Assembly: GCA_004563715.1 (NCBI GenBank)
Contig: SIRX01000144.1
Span: 1-64,000, forward strand
Source: Actinomycetota bacterium
Lineage (GTDB): Bacteria; Actinomycetota; Rubrobacteria; Rubrobacterales; Rubrobacteraceae
Direction of reading: 5' to 3'
DNA: 64,000 bases
Shown: positions 41,594 through 51,681 of the stretch, piece by piece
Numbering within the stretch: position 1 is the first letter of the stretch
Layout of the letters: the number at the start of each line of letters is the position of its first letter
The notes under the pieces: model-generated
Told to the model about the DNA's origin: nothing
Database searches by the model: none
Seen by the model: only the letters and a program-made list of their open reading frames with translations
Program-made: the position numbers and the translations under genes

Positions 41594-42985
41594 TCAGCCG
41601 ACGATGTTCTCCAGCTCCTCCTGGAGGTTCTGAACCACCTGCTCGGGTTCCACCTCGCCGCTCAGCGAGTTGTTGAAGCCGCGGGCCAGCCTGCCGGATA
41701 TGTCCGAATAGAAGGCCGTCACGGGCCTCGCCCGGGTGTTCTCCACGATCACGTTCCGGGCCAGCTCTACCACGGGCACCTGGTTTAGCAGCTCCTGATC
41801 GTCGTAGAGCTCGGAGATGGTGGGCAGGAAAGAGCCTTCCAGCGCCCGGATCCTCTGTTGTTCGGGAGCGGTGGCGAACTTTATGAACTCCCAAGCGGCG
41901 TCCTGCTTGTCCGAGGCGGCGTTGATGTACATGTTCCAGCCGCCCAGACAGCTCCAGCTGCGCATTCCTTCTTCCTCGACCGGCAACGCGGCGATGCCGA
42001 TCTGGTCCTGGCTCACCTGGGAGTCTTCCTCGGCGGCCAACGCGTACATAAAGGGCCAGCCCCTCATGAACACGGCCTCCCCGGCCAGGAAGGTCTCGTG
42101 CGTCTGAAGCTCCTGGTACTCGACGACCTCCTCGGGAGCGATGCCGTCCGTTATCATGCTACGAGCGGTCTGCAAGCCCCGCGCCGACTGTGGGCTGTCT
42201 ATGTTGATGACGTCGGGACTCAGCGACCTCGGCCGGTCGGACTCGATAATGCTGATGTTGCCCGTCAACACGTTCCCGCCCGCGTTCCAGATGTACTCCA
42301 GACCGTTTACGACACCGCCTTCGTAGTTCGCTCCCTGGAACACGAAACCGTGCTCGATTCCCGCCTCTTCCTGGATCTGGCTCGCCATATCCTGCATGCC
42401 GCTCCAGGTAGTCGGGGGAGCGCCGAAGCCGGCGTCTTCCAGCAAGTCCTGCCGGTAGTAGAGCAGACCAGCGTCCGTAAACCACGGCACGCCCCACAAG
42501 CTGTTCCGGTAGGAAACGGAGGTGATGGGGGCCTGCAAGAACGCGTCCGGCACCTGGGGCTCGTAGTCGGTGTACATGCGGCGGCTGATGTCCTCGATCC
42601 AGCCGTTCTGCGCGAACTCAGCGGCCCAGATGACGTCCCCGCCGATCACATCTATATCCCCGCCGCCCGCCCGGAAGTCCGACGTTAGGTCCCGGAAGTA
42701 CTCGTCGGTCAGCCGCGACATCTCCCGGAACTCGACCTCGATCTCCCCCTCGTACTCCTGGTTGAAGCGGTCCACCAGGTCTTGTAGCGTGCCCGAGTCA
42801 TCGGGGCCGAAGGAGAAGACTATCCTGGTCGCCTCCCCATTTTCGTCGGCCACCGGCCCGCAGGCAGCAGCACCGAGCATGGCGGTTCCGGCGAGGCCGG
42901 CCCCGCCGATCTTCAAGAAGTCGCGCCGACTGTAGCGCCTTCTTGCCAGGGACGGGCTCCGGCCCGGCCTGTTCCTTTTCCCCAC
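41594..42985 (-). CDS. ABC-type sugar substrate-binding protein, Tat-type lipoprotein signal
   Basis: YSRRDFLKIGGAGLAGTAMLGAAAC; GVPWFTDAGLLYYRQDLLEDAGF; FIKFATAPEQQRI. Confidence 0.92.
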   Translation of the reverse strand: MGKRNRPGRSPSLARRRYSRRDFLKIGGAGLAGTAMLGAAACGPVADENGEATRIVFSFGPDDSGTLQDLVDRFNQEYEGEIEVEFREMSRLTDEYFRDLTSDFRAGGGDIDVIGGDVIWAAEFAQNGWIEDISRRMYTDYEPQVPDAFLQAPITSVSYRNSLWGVPWFTDAGLLYYRQDLLEDAGFGAPPTTWSGMQDMASQIQEEAGIEHGFVFQGANYEGGVVNGLEYIWNAGGNVLTGNISIIESDRPRSLSPDVINIDSPQSARGLQTARSMITDGIAPEEVVEYQELQTHETFLAGEAVFMRGWPFMYALAAEEDSQVSQDQIGIAALPVEEEGMRSWSCLGGWNMYINAASDKQDAAWEFIKFATAPEQQRIRALEGSFLPTISELYDDQELLNQVPVVELARNVIVENTRARPVTAFYSDISGRLARGFNNSLSGEVEPEQVVQNLQEELENIVG

Positions 42986-43029
42986 TTCAAGTCCTCCTTC
43001 TCATAAACTCCAGCAGGACCTCCACCCCT

Positions 43030-44619
43030 CTACCGGAAAATATACACTATCACGAACGTCGAGATGAGCAGCACGATCGACAGGAACCGGTAGTTCTTCC
43101 AGATCGGCGTGCCCCTCAACTCCTCGGTCTCCGCGTGCCAGTAACTGGTATCCCACGTAAGCTCTTCCGTCTTCTCCGGGTCCGGGGCCCGTCCGAGCAG
43201 GCTGATCACCACCAGGAAGGTGATGCTGGTGGCAAACGAGATGCCCGCGAAGTAGAGGAACTGGATCGGGAAGAAGCCCCACACCTGCGTCAGGATGAAC
43301 AACACCACCCCGAGGGGGATCAGGATGACCAGCGTTAGGAAGGCCGCCGTGGCCGTTACCCGCTTCCACATGATCCCCAGCAGGAACGTGGCGACGATGG
43401 GCGGCACCGTGTACGAGAGGATCGACTGCAGGTAGCCGTAGAGCGTGTCGAACTGGGCGATGGTCGGGGCCCAGATGATCGCTACGATCAGGGCTCCTAT
43501 GGTCGCGATACGGCCGATCAAAACCAGCCCCCGCTGACTCGTGTCAGGCCGCAGCGTGCGCACGAAGTCCATCGTCACGATCGTCGAGGCCGAGTTGAGG
43601 ATCGAGTCCACCGTAGAGGTGATGGCCGCGATCACCGCCGCCAGCATTATGCCCCGGATGACGGGCGGCAACAGGTCGAAGACCAGCGTCGGGAAGATGA
43701 GGTCCGGGTTCTGTATGTCGGGGTAGAGCACGATGGCGAACGTGCCGGGGAGGATAAAGAAGAACAGGAACGTGAGCTTTATGAAAGCCGCCGCCAGCGA
43801 TCCCCACCGGCCGTGGTCCAGGCTCTTGGCACCCAGGGTTCGCTGAACGACGAGCTGGTTGGTCGTCCAGTAGTACATGCCGATCACCACCACGCCGGTT
43901 ATGAGGCCGGGCCACGGAAGGTCTTCGTTGCCTATCGGCAGGATGAGGCTCATCCTCTCCTCGCCCGCCTGCTCTCGAACCGCGTCCCACGAGGGTATCT
44001 GCGCGAGGACCAGGAAGAACACGACGGCCCCGCCGATCAGGGTCAGGCTCGCCTGAAACGAGTCGCTGATCATAACCGCCCCGAGCCCGCCGAAGACCGT
44101 GTAGACGGCGGCCAGAATAGCCAGCGCGGCGATGGTGATCCACAGCGGCAGCGCCGGGAAGACGGCCTGAACCACGAGCGCGCCCGCGTACAGGGCGGCG
44201 GCCATGTCTATGAACATGTTGGCGAAGAGGTTGAAGCCCGCGAAGGTCATCCGGGATCGGCCGTCAAACCGGTTATTAAGGAACTCCGGCAGCGTGTAGA
44301 CCCCGGAGCGGAGGTAGAACGGAAGGATAAAGAAGATGAAGATGACCAGGATCACGCTGGTCATCCACTCGTAGGCGTAGACCGAGATCCCCTGGGCGTA
44401 GCCGGCTCCGGCCAGGCCCACGTAGGTCGCCCCGGACATGTTGGTGGCGACCAGCGAGAGCGCGACCATCGGCCAGATAAAGTTTCGCCCGCCGAGGAAG
44501 TAGCTGTCGGAGTCGCTCCCCGCGCCCTTTGACAGCAGCAGGGGTATGATCCTGCTGAGTATCAGGTATACGATGACGACGCCGATGTCGAGACCGGTGA
44601 CTTCGAACCTCTCAGACAT
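43030..44619 (-). CDS. Sodium:solute symporter (SSS family)
   Basis: 529 aa multi-TM; FFLGGRNFIWPMVALSLVATNMSGATYVGLAGAGY-like; LPEFLNNRFDGRSR. Confidence 0.92.
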   Translation of the reverse strand: MSERFEVTGLDIGVVIVYLILSRIIPLLLSKGAGSDSDSYFLGGRNFIWPMVALSLVATNMSGATYVGLAGAGYAQGISVYAYEWMTSVILVIFIFFILPFYLRSGVYTLPEFLNNRFDGRSRMTFAGFNLFANMFIDMAAALYAGALVVQAVFPALPLWITIAALAILAAVYTVFGGLGAVMISDSFQASLTLIGGAVVFFLVLAQIPSWDAVREQAGEERMSLILPIGNEDLPWPGLITGVVVIGMYYWTTNQLVVQRTLGAKSLDHGRWGSLAAAFIKLTFLFFFILPGTFAIVLYPDIQNPDLIFPTLVFDLLPPVIRGIMLAAVIAAITSTVDSILNSASTIVTMDFVRTLRPDTSQRGLVLIGRIATIGALIVAIIWAPTIAQFDTLYGYLQSILSYTVPPIVATFLLGIMWKRVTATAAFLTLVILIPLGVVLFILTQVWGFFPIQFLYFAGISFATSITFLVVISLLGRAPDPEKTEELTWDTSYWHAETEELRGTPIWKNYRFLSIVLLISTFVIVYIFR

Positions 44620-44886
44620 CTAGCACCCTCCCCTCACACCCGTTTTCTCCCCCGACGCCGGGTCTGCAACGCCGGCGCATATGAAAGCCGTATAAATCGT
44701 GGCAAAACTCCCTGCCCCATGTCACGTCTGTGCTACTCCTTCCCCGTCCAGGAGCGGTCACTACCCCATGACCACCGTTATTCCCCGTTAAGGCTGTCGC
44801 CATACTACTTACGGTGAATTTCCCGCGCAAGGCGTTCCGGGGAACTTCAAACCAAAAACTTTCGGCCCGCCGGACGCCTCCCCGAT

Positions 44887-45519
44887 TCAGCGGGCGGCAG
44901 CGCTTTTTTGGTCTCGCAGGTAGTCCAGCACCGCCTCCACGGAGACCACGTCTCCGTACTTGGCGTCCACATCGTAGAGGCTGGCCTCGTGGGCTGCGGG
45001 GTTGCGGTCGCCCACCGCCTCACGCGGTAATACGGGCCGGTAACCGTACTGCAGGGCGTCCACCGCCGTAGCCCGCACGCAGCCGGAGGTCGAGGCGCCC
45101 GTGACGATGAGGGTATCCACACCCGCGGCCACGAGCGCGCTGGGAAGCCCCGTTCCGTAGAAAGCCGAGGCGAAGAGCTTGTTCAAGACGGGCTCGGTCT
45201 CCCGCGGCGTAATGCGCGGGTCCACCTCGGCCCACCGGCTGCCGGCTTTGAGCGTGAGAAGGGCCGGCACCTTGTCTATGAACGCGGCGGCGGTCACCTT
45301 GTCGGACTCGCGGTAGGCGACGGTGGTGTAGATAACAGTTATCTCGGCCAGCCGGGCCGCCGCCAGAAGCCTGCCGATGTTCTCTACCGGGCCTTCGAGG
45401 TCGCAGGCCAGGGGAGATCCGGGGTCGGTGAAGCCCAGGGTCATGTCCACGATGATGAGGGCGGGCCGGCGGCCGAAGCCGCCGCGCCCGCCGAAGCCTT
45501 CCAGGTGCCGGTCGCTCAT
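44887..45519 (-). CDS. Isochorismatase-like hydrolase, N-carbamoylsarcosine amidase/maleamate amidohydrolase-like
   Basis: ALIIVDMTLGFTDPGSP, KLFASAFYGTGL, TGASTSGCVRATAVDALQYGYRPVLPREAVGDR (D-K-C triad); ATGA overlap with hyuB. Confidence 0.85.
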   Translation of the reverse strand: MSDRHLEGFGGRGGFGRRPALIIVDMTLGFTDPGSPLACDLEGPVENIGRLLAAARLAEITVIYTTVAYRESDKVTAAAFIDKVPALLTLKAGSRWAEVDPRITPRETEPVLNKLFASAFYGTGLPSALVAAGVDTLIVTGASTSGCVRATAVDALQYGYRPVLPREAVGDRNPAAHEASLYDVDAKYGDVVSVEAVLDYLRDQKSAAAR

Positions 45520-47417
45520 CGGCGACCGTTGGTCCGCTGCGCCCCGAGCTCGCCCGAGAGCCACTCATTGAACGCCCGGCGGGTCTCGGCGACAACGCGC
45601 CGCTGCTCTTCCAGCGGCGGGAGCGGACCGTGGTCGAAGCCGGGCAACTCGCCACGGGCACCTTTTAGCTCCTCTCGCCGGGCCTCGGTCGCCGCAGCGT
45701 CCACGGCTCCACCGTCCAGAACGACGCCGTACTCGTCTGCTGCAGCCTCCGCACTGACGAGGCCCCAGCGGACGTCCCTGGCGACGGCTTCCGGCTCACG
45801 CTCCAGAGGGTCGCCGACGCCGCCGGCTCCGGCGGTCTCGAAGACCAGGCGGTCGCCCTCGAAGACGGGTACGTCGCGCACCTTGGAGGGCAACTCCACC
45901 TCCTCACCGCCCTCGCGGACCAGGGTCTTCCGCGAGGCCGCGCCAGGCTTGCCGCCAGCGACGCCGTAGGGGAAGGTGTGGTGGCGATCGTCCTGGTAGG
46001 TGATGCGGCCGTCGGTCAGGAAACGGTAGACCTTCTTTATGCCGCAGCCACCGCGGAACTGGCCCGCGCCGCACGAGTCCTTCCGGGCGGAGTACTCGGC
46101 CACGATCATGGGGTAGTACGTCTCCATGTACTCAGCGGGCACCGCCAGGAACTCCGGCCACCAGGAGTGTCCGTCCAGGCCGTCCTTGCCGGGGATGGCC
46201 GGTATCCCGCCGTACAGGATCTCCATGGTCTGGAACGGCTCGCCATCCTTTTTCACGCCGGAGTAGACGAAGTTCGGGCTCGTGCCGTAGGAGCCGGAGA
46301 CGTTGAAGCCGATTGCCTTTGCGTAGACCGCGCCGAGCACGTCGAAGAGGCGCGCCATGACGACCAGACGGTTGGACAGAGGCGCGGGCTCCTCCGGGCG
46401 CAGGACCGAGCCCTCGGGGATGTTGACCTTTATGACGTCCGAGTAGCCGTCGTTAAACAGGATGGTCGGGTCTACGGCGGAGATCAGGAACACCCCGGCG
46501 AACATCTGGAACATCCGGTGGTTGAGGAGGAAGTTGACGGGCCCGGGGACCTGAGCGTCGGTGCCGGTCCAGTCCAGGTGCAGAATGTCGCCCTCGCGCC
46601 ACATGGAGAGCTTGAGCTTTATGGGACCGTTGCCGAGGCCGTCGTCGTCGGTGTAGTCCTCGAACTCGAAGGTCTGCCCCTCGGGGATGAGCTGGTGGAT
46701 CAGGCCGATAATGCTCGTCCTCGTCCGGTCGAGCAGGGCGTCGCACGCCTCCAGGTAGGTGTCTTTGCCGAAGCGGTCGCAGATGTCCTTTACCCTTTGG
46801 GCGCCCGCCGCCGTGCCGGCGGCTATGGCCATGACGTCGGCGCGGGTCTCGCGCGGAGTGCGGGAGTTGTGGCAGAAAAAGCGCAGGACCTCCTCGTTCA
46901 GCCTGCCCGCGTCGTAGAGCTTCACGGGCGGCATCCGGACGCCCTCCTCGTAGATCGAGCGGGCGTCGATGGGGATGCTCCCGGCGGTCGAGCCGCCGAC
47001 GTCCATGAGGTTGCCCCACTGCAGGGCGTAGCCGATGTGCTCGCCGTCGTAGAAGATCGGACGCACCAGCAGGATGTCGGGGAGGTGGGACGTGCTCCCC
47101 TCCATCATGTACGGATCGTTGAGGGCGATGACGTCGCCGTCCTTGAGGTCCTCGACGCTGTAGGGCGAGTGCTCCAGCACGGTGTCCACCGGGCTGCCGA
47201 ACTGGCCCACGACCATCCGGCCCTGGCGATCGGCTATAAGGGGGAACTCGTCGGCCTGCTCCCGGATAACGGGGCTCACGGCGGTGGTCACCAGCACCCG
47301 GTCCATCTCGTGGCGGATGTTCTTGAGAGCGTTCTCGATGATGTCGAGGGTTACGTGGTCTATGTCGTGCTCCCGGACGAAGTCCGGCAGGCCCTGTTCT
47401 CTCTCGTGTAGCACCAT
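45516..47417 (-). CDS. hyuB: Hydantoinase B/oxoprolinase family protein
   Basis: LNDPYMMEGSTSHLPDILLVRPIFYDGEHIGYALQWGNLMDVGG. Confidence 0.94.
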   Translation of the reverse strand: MVLHEREQGLPDFVREHDIDHVTLDIIENALKNIRHEMDRVLVTTAVSPVIREQADEFPLIADRQGRMVVGQFGSPVDTVLEHSPYSVEDLKDGDVIALNDPYMMEGSTSHLPDILLVRPIFYDGEHIGYALQWGNLMDVGGSTAGSIPIDARSIYEEGVRMPPVKLYDAGRLNEEVLRFFCHNSRTPRETRADVMAIAAGTAAGAQRVKDICDRFGKDTYLEACDALLDRTRTSIIGLIHQLIPEGQTFEFEDYTDDDGLGNGPIKLKLSMWREGDILHLDWTGTDAQVPGPVNFLLNHRMFQMFAGVFLISAVDPTILFNDGYSDVIKVNIPEGSVLRPEEPAPLSNRLVVMARLFDVLGAVYAKAIGFNVSGSYGTSPNFVYSGVKKDGEPFQTMEILYGGIPAIPGKDGLDGHSWWPEFLAVPAEYMETYYPMIVAEYSARKDSCGAGQFRGGCGIKKVYRFLTDGRITYQDDRHHTFPYGVAGGKPGAASRKTLVREGGEEVELPSKVRDVPVFEGDRLVFETAGAGGVGDPLEREPEAVARDVRWGLVSAEAAADEYGVVLDGGAVDAAATEARREELKGARGELPGFDHGPLPPLEEQRRVVAETRRAFNEWLSGELGAQRTNGRR

Positions 47418-47421
47418 CTTT

Positions 47422-49470
47422 TTATGCCTCCTCGATCAGGATGTTCCCGAAGCGGTCTACGGCGCCCTTGTAGCCGGGCTCGATGACGGTCGTGGTGTCG
47501 TCCTGCACGACGACCGCCGGTCCCTCGACGGCGTGGTCGGGCCGGAGCAGGCCCCGGTCGTAGATGGGCGTTTCCCTCCAGGCGCCGTTGAAGTACACCT
47601 GCTCGGTGCGCAGGACCGCGCTCTCTTCCCCGGCGCCGTTCTCGCTCTCGACCAGGCTCACGCCCTTTATGGTGCCGCGCCCGACGACGCGGACCGTGGC
47701 GATCTCCAGCGGCGAGTCCGGCAGCTCGAAGTTGTAGCGCTGGCGGTGGGCCTCCTCGAAGCGCGCCCGCAGGAAGGTCGAGTCCTCGCCGGCCAGCTCG
47801 TCCAGCTCGAAGCGGCAGGGGATCTGGATGTTCTGCAGGTAGTAGCGGCAGTCCGCGTACAGGTCGAAGCGCTTGTTCGCCTCGGAGACGCCCTCGCCGT
47901 CCAGCCACTCGTTCGCCTGGGAGATGAGGCCCTCCACCGTCTCCTTCAGCTCCGAGGCCGGGGTGTCCTCGGCGTTACGCAGGTACGTCTCGGGAAACTC
48001 GTTCTGGATGTCCGAAGAGAGGAAGCCGAAGGCGCTCATCACGCCCGGCGTCGGCGGCACGATAACGGAGCGGGAGCGGATCAGCCGCCCCAGGGCGTTC
48101 GCGTGCATCGGCCCCGCCCCGCCGAACGCCACGAGCCCGAACTCCCGCGGGTCGTGCCCGCGCTCGACGCTCACGACCCGGAGCGCCGCGTGCATGTTCT
48201 CGTTGACGATCTCCAGGATCGCCTCCGCCGCCTCCTCGACGCCCATCCCGAGCCCCTCGGCGACGGTGGAGACCGCCCGGCGGGCCGCCTCCTCGTCCAG
48301 CTCCAGCGTGCCCCCCAAAGCCACGCCGGGCGGGATGCGGTGCAGCACCACGTTCGCGTCCGTGACGGTCGGGGCCTCGCCGCCGCGCCCGTAGGCCGCG
48401 GGGCCGGGGTCCGCGCCCGCGCTCGCGGGGCCGACCTGCAGGGCGCCGCTCGCGGAGAGGAAGGCTATCGAGCCGCCGCCGGCGCCGACGCTGTGGACGT
48501 CAACGGCCGGGCTCTTGAAATGGAAGTAGCCGAGCTGGATGTCGCGGCGCACCGGCGTCTCGCCGCCCAGGCAGAGGGAGACGTCGGTGCTCGTCCCGCC
48601 CATGTCGAACGTGAGGACGTCGGGGACCCCGATCTCACGCGCCAGATACGCCGAGCCCGTCACGCCGCCGGACGGCCCCGAGAGCGCGATCTGGATGGGT
48701 CTGTCCGCCACCGCCTGGGTGCTCATCGCTCCGCCGTCGGAGCGGACGATGGAGAGTCGGCCACCAAATCGCTTCTCGTCCATCGAGGACTCGAAGTTCC
48801 TCATGTAGAGCATCGTGCGCGGCTGGACGGCGGTGTTCACGACGGTCGTGAGCGTCCGCTCGTACTCGCCGTACTCCTGGCCGATGTCCGCCGAGATCGA
48901 GACCGAGAGGTCCGGGTACAGCTCGCGCAAGATCTCGCGCGCCCGCCGCTCGTGCGCCGGGTTGACGTAGGAGTTGAGGAAGCCGATGGCGACCGACTCG
49001 ACGCCCCGCTCGACGAGCGTCTTCACCGCTTCGCGCACCCCGTCCTCGTCCAGCTCCAGCAGCACCGAGCCGTCGGCCCCGATGCGCTCGGCGACGCCTA
49101 TGGTGTCGGTCGGGTCGGCGGGCGGGTCCGGCTTCTGGAGGGCCATCCAGCCGTAGAGTGGGCCCGGCGTCCAGGCGCGGGCGAGCAGGAGGACCTGCTC
49201 GTGGCCCTTTGTCGTCAGCAGCCCCACCCGCGAGCCGGTGTTCGTGAGGATCATGTTCGTCACCACGGTGGTGCCGTGGAAGAGCAGGTGCAGGTCGGTA
49301 AATCCTATACCGACCTTCTCGCACACGCTCTCGATGCCGGTCACGACCCCGCGCGAGGGATCCTCCGGCGTCGAGAGGACCTTGCCCTCGGTCAGCTCGC
49401 CCGTCTCCTCGTTGAAGACCAGCACGTCCGTGAACGTCCCGCCGACGTCTACCGCCACGTTGTACGCCAA
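47422..49470 (-). CDS. hyuA: Hydantoinase A/oxoprolinase family protein
   Basis: YNVAVDVGGTFTDVLVFNEETGELTEGKVLSTPEDPSRGV; TFDMGGTSTDVSLC; TTG start with GGAGGAA RBS. Confidence 0.94.
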   Translation of the reverse strand: MAYNVAVDVGGTFTDVLVFNEETGELTEGKVLSTPEDPSRGVVTGIESVCEKVGIGFTDLHLLFHGTTVVTNMILTNTGSRVGLLTTKGHEQVLLLARAWTPGPLYGWMALQKPDPPADPTDTIGVAERIGADGSVLLELDEDGVREAVKTLVERGVESVAIGFLNSYVNPAHERRAREILRELYPDLSVSISADIGQEYGEYERTLTTVVNTAVQPRTMLYMRNFESSMDEKRFGGRLSIVRSDGGAMSTQAVADRPIQIALSGPSGGVTGSAYLAREIGVPDVLTFDMGGTSTDVSLCLGGETPVRRDIQLGYFHFKSPAVDVHSVGAGGGSIAFLSASGALQVGPASAGADPGPAAYGRGGEAPTVTDANVVLHRIPPGVALGGTLELDEEAARRAVSTVAEGLGMGVEEAAEAILEIVNENMHAALRVVSVERGHDPREFGLVAFGGAGPMHANALGRLIRSRSVIVPPTPGVMSAFGFLSSDIQNEFPETYLRNAEDTPASELKETVEGLISQANEWLDGEGVSEANKRFDLYADCRYYLQNIQIPCRFELDELAGEDSTFLRARFEEAHRQRYNFELPDSPLEIATVRVVGRGTIKGVSLVESENGAGEESAVLRTEQVYFNGAWRETPIYDRGLLRPDHAVEGPAVVVQDDTTTVIEPGYKGAVDRFGNILIEEA

Positions 49471-49505
49471 AATTCCTCCTTTTCCCGATAAAGCAACCTG
49501 CTCGT

Positions 49506-50399
49506 TTATCCTGATACCGGCTCGAAGTTGCCGGCCTTGTACACCTGTCCCGGAAGCTCCTTGCCGAGCTGCTCCGCCATCCAGGCCGCCACCCCGATGA
49601 GCGCGTCGAGGTCTATCCCCGTCTCGTGTCCCATGCCGTGCAGGAGGTAGACGAGGTCTTCGATAGCTATGTTGCCGGTCGCCCGCGGGGCGAAGGGGCA
49701 GCCGCCCGTCCCCCCCGCCGCCGCGTCGAGCACCGTCGCCCCGCTCTCGATGGCCGCCACCGCGTTCGCCATCCCGGTGTTTCGCGTGTCGTGGAAGTGG
49801 CACCCGGCGGTGACGCCGAGGTCCGCCACGCCCGCGACCAGCTCCCGCACTTGCGAGGGCACCCCGACCCCGATGGTGTCAGCGAGCACGACCTCGTCGG
49901 GCGCCGATTCGGCGACTTTCCCGGCGATGCGCAGCACGTGATCCGGCTCGACCCGCCCCTCGAACGGGCACCCGAAAGCGGCGGAGAGCGTGATCGAGAC
50001 CCGCACCCCGTCGAGGCGCGCCCGCTCTACGATACGGCCCGCGAGCGCCGTGGCGTCCTCGACGGTCGTGTTCTGGTTGCGCCCGGCGAACTCCTCCGTG
50101 ACCGGGAAGGCGTAGCGCACCTCGTCCACGCCCGCTGCCACGGCCCGCTCGTAGCCCTTCTCGTTCAGGACGAGGCCGGCGTAGCCGGTGCCCTCGCGCC
50201 GGTTCAGGTTCGCCAGCACCTCCTCGGCGCCGGCCATCTGCGGTACGCGCTTGGGGTTGACGAAGCTGGCGGTCTCGACCCGCGGGACGCCGGCGGCGGC
50301 GAGCCGGTCGCACAGCTCGGCGCGCGTCTCGGGCGAGAGCGTCGTGCTCTCGTTCTGGAGGCCGTCGCGGGGGCCGACGTCCACGACCTCGACGCGCAT
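49506..50399 (-). CDS. Hydroxymethylglutaryl-CoA lyase-like
   Basis: VDVGPRDGLQNESTTLSPETR; GCHFHDTRNTGMANAVAAIESG; GGTGGCPFAPRATGNIAIEDLVYLL. Confidence 0.92.
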   Translation of the reverse strand: MRVEVVDVGPRDGLQNESTTLSPETRAELCDRLAAAGVPRVETASFVNPKRVPQMAGAEEVLANLNRREGTGYAGLVLNEKGYERAVAAGVDEVRYAFPVTEEFAGRNQNTTVEDATALAGRIVERARLDGVRVSITLSAAFGCPFEGRVEPDHVLRIAGKVAESAPDEVVLADTIGVGVPSQVRELVAGVADLGVTAGCHFHDTRNTGMANAVAAIESGATVLDAAAGGTGGCPFAPRATGNIAIEDLVYLLHGMGHETGIDLDALIGVAAWMAEQLGKELPGQVYKAGNFEPVSG

Positions 50400-51613
50400 C
50401 AGACGAGCCCCCGCTCGCGCAGCCCGGCCAGTTCCTCCGCGCCCAGATCCAGGAGATCACCGTAGACCTCGTCGTTGTGCTGCCCGAGCGCGGGGCCGGT
50501 CCAGCGGACCTCTCCGGGCGTCTCGGTCAGGCGCGGGACGACGTTCTGCATGGGGAACGGCCCGATCTCCGGGTCCTCCACCTCGACGACGTTGCCCCGG
50601 GCGGCGTAGTGCGGGTCCTCGACCATGTCCGCGGCGGTGAAGACCTTGCCCGCGGGCACCCCGGCCTCGCGCATGGCTTCGAGTATCTCGTCACCGGTCC
50701 GCTGTTTCGTCCACTCGGAGATCCTGGCGTCCAGCTCCTCCATGTTCTCGCCGCGGGCGTGGTGGGTAGCGTAGCGTTCGTCCTCGGCCCACTCGGGGTG
50801 CCCGAGCGCCTTGGCGAGCCGGCGGAAGACGTTGTCGGCGTTGCCGGCTATAAGGACGTAGTCTTTATCCCTCGTGGGGTAGATGTTAGACGGGGCGACG
50901 AAAGGCAGCACGCTGCCGGTGCGGCCCCGAACCTGGCCGGCCAGCACGTACTCGGGGATGGTGCTCTCCATGAGCGCCAGCACGGCCTCGTAGATGCCGA
51001 CGTCCACCACCTGTCCCCGCCCGTCGTGCGCCTCGCGGTGGTAGAGGGCGGTCAAAGCGCCCAAAGCGCCGAAGGTCGCCGCGAGCGAGTCGCCCAGCGA
51101 GATGCCGGTGCGCGGCGGCGGCAGGTCCGGGAAGCCGGTGACGTGCCGGATGCCGCCCATCGCCTCGCCGATAGAGCCGAAGCCGGCCTGTTTGCGGTAG
51201 GGACCGGTCTGGCCGAAACCCGAAACCCGCACCATCACCAGGCCGGGGTTTATCTCCGAGAGGCCCTCGTAGCCGAGCCCCCACTTCTCCATCGTGCCAG
51301 GCCGGAAGTTCTCGACCAGCACGTCGGCCTCGGCTATGAGCCGGCGCGCCAGTTCCTGCCCCTCCGCCTCGCGCAAGTTCAGCGTCACGCTCTTCTTGTT
51401 GCGGGCGATTATGGGCCACCAGAGGGTACGCCCGTTCTTGCGGTGGCGGCCCCACTCGCGCATAGGGTCGCCCTTGCCGGGCGGCTCGACCTTTATGACC
51501 TCCGCCCCGAAGTCTCCCAGAAGCTGGCCGCAGAACGGCCCGGCTAGCAGGCTCCCCATCTCGACCACGCGGACGCCGTCGAGCGGGCGGGTGCCGTCTG
51601 GCGCTGGGTTCAA
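50399..51613 (-). CDS. CaiB/BaiF family (type III) CoA-transferase
   Basis: LDGVRVVEMGSLLAGPFCGQLLGDFGAEVIKVEPPGKGDPMR; SVTLNLREAEGQ; LVENFRPGTMEKWGLGYE. Confidence 0.95.
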   Translation of the reverse strand: MNPAPDGTRPLDGVRVVEMGSLLAGPFCGQLLGDFGAEVIKVEPPGKGDPMREWGRHRKNGRTLWWPIIARNKKSVTLNLREAEGQELARRLIAEADVLVENFRPGTMEKWGLGYEGLSEINPGLVMVRVSGFGQTGPYRKQAGFGSIGEAMGGIRHVTGFPDLPPPRTGISLGDSLAATFGALGALTALYHREAHDGRGQVVDVGIYEAVLALMESTIPEYVLAGQVRGRTGSVLPFVAPSNIYPTRDKDYVLIAGNADNVFRRLAKALGHPEWAEDERYATHHARGENMEELDARISEWTKQRTGDEILEAMREAGVPAGKVFTAADMVEDPHYAARGNVVEVEDPEIGPFPMQNVVPRLTETPGEVRWTGPALGQHNDEVYGDLLDLGAEELAGLRERGLV

Positions 51614-51681
51614 GTCGTGCCCTCCTTACTTTCGGGATCAGGGGTGCCCCTAAGCATAGCCTCGCGGAGCTCCAGGCGCCT

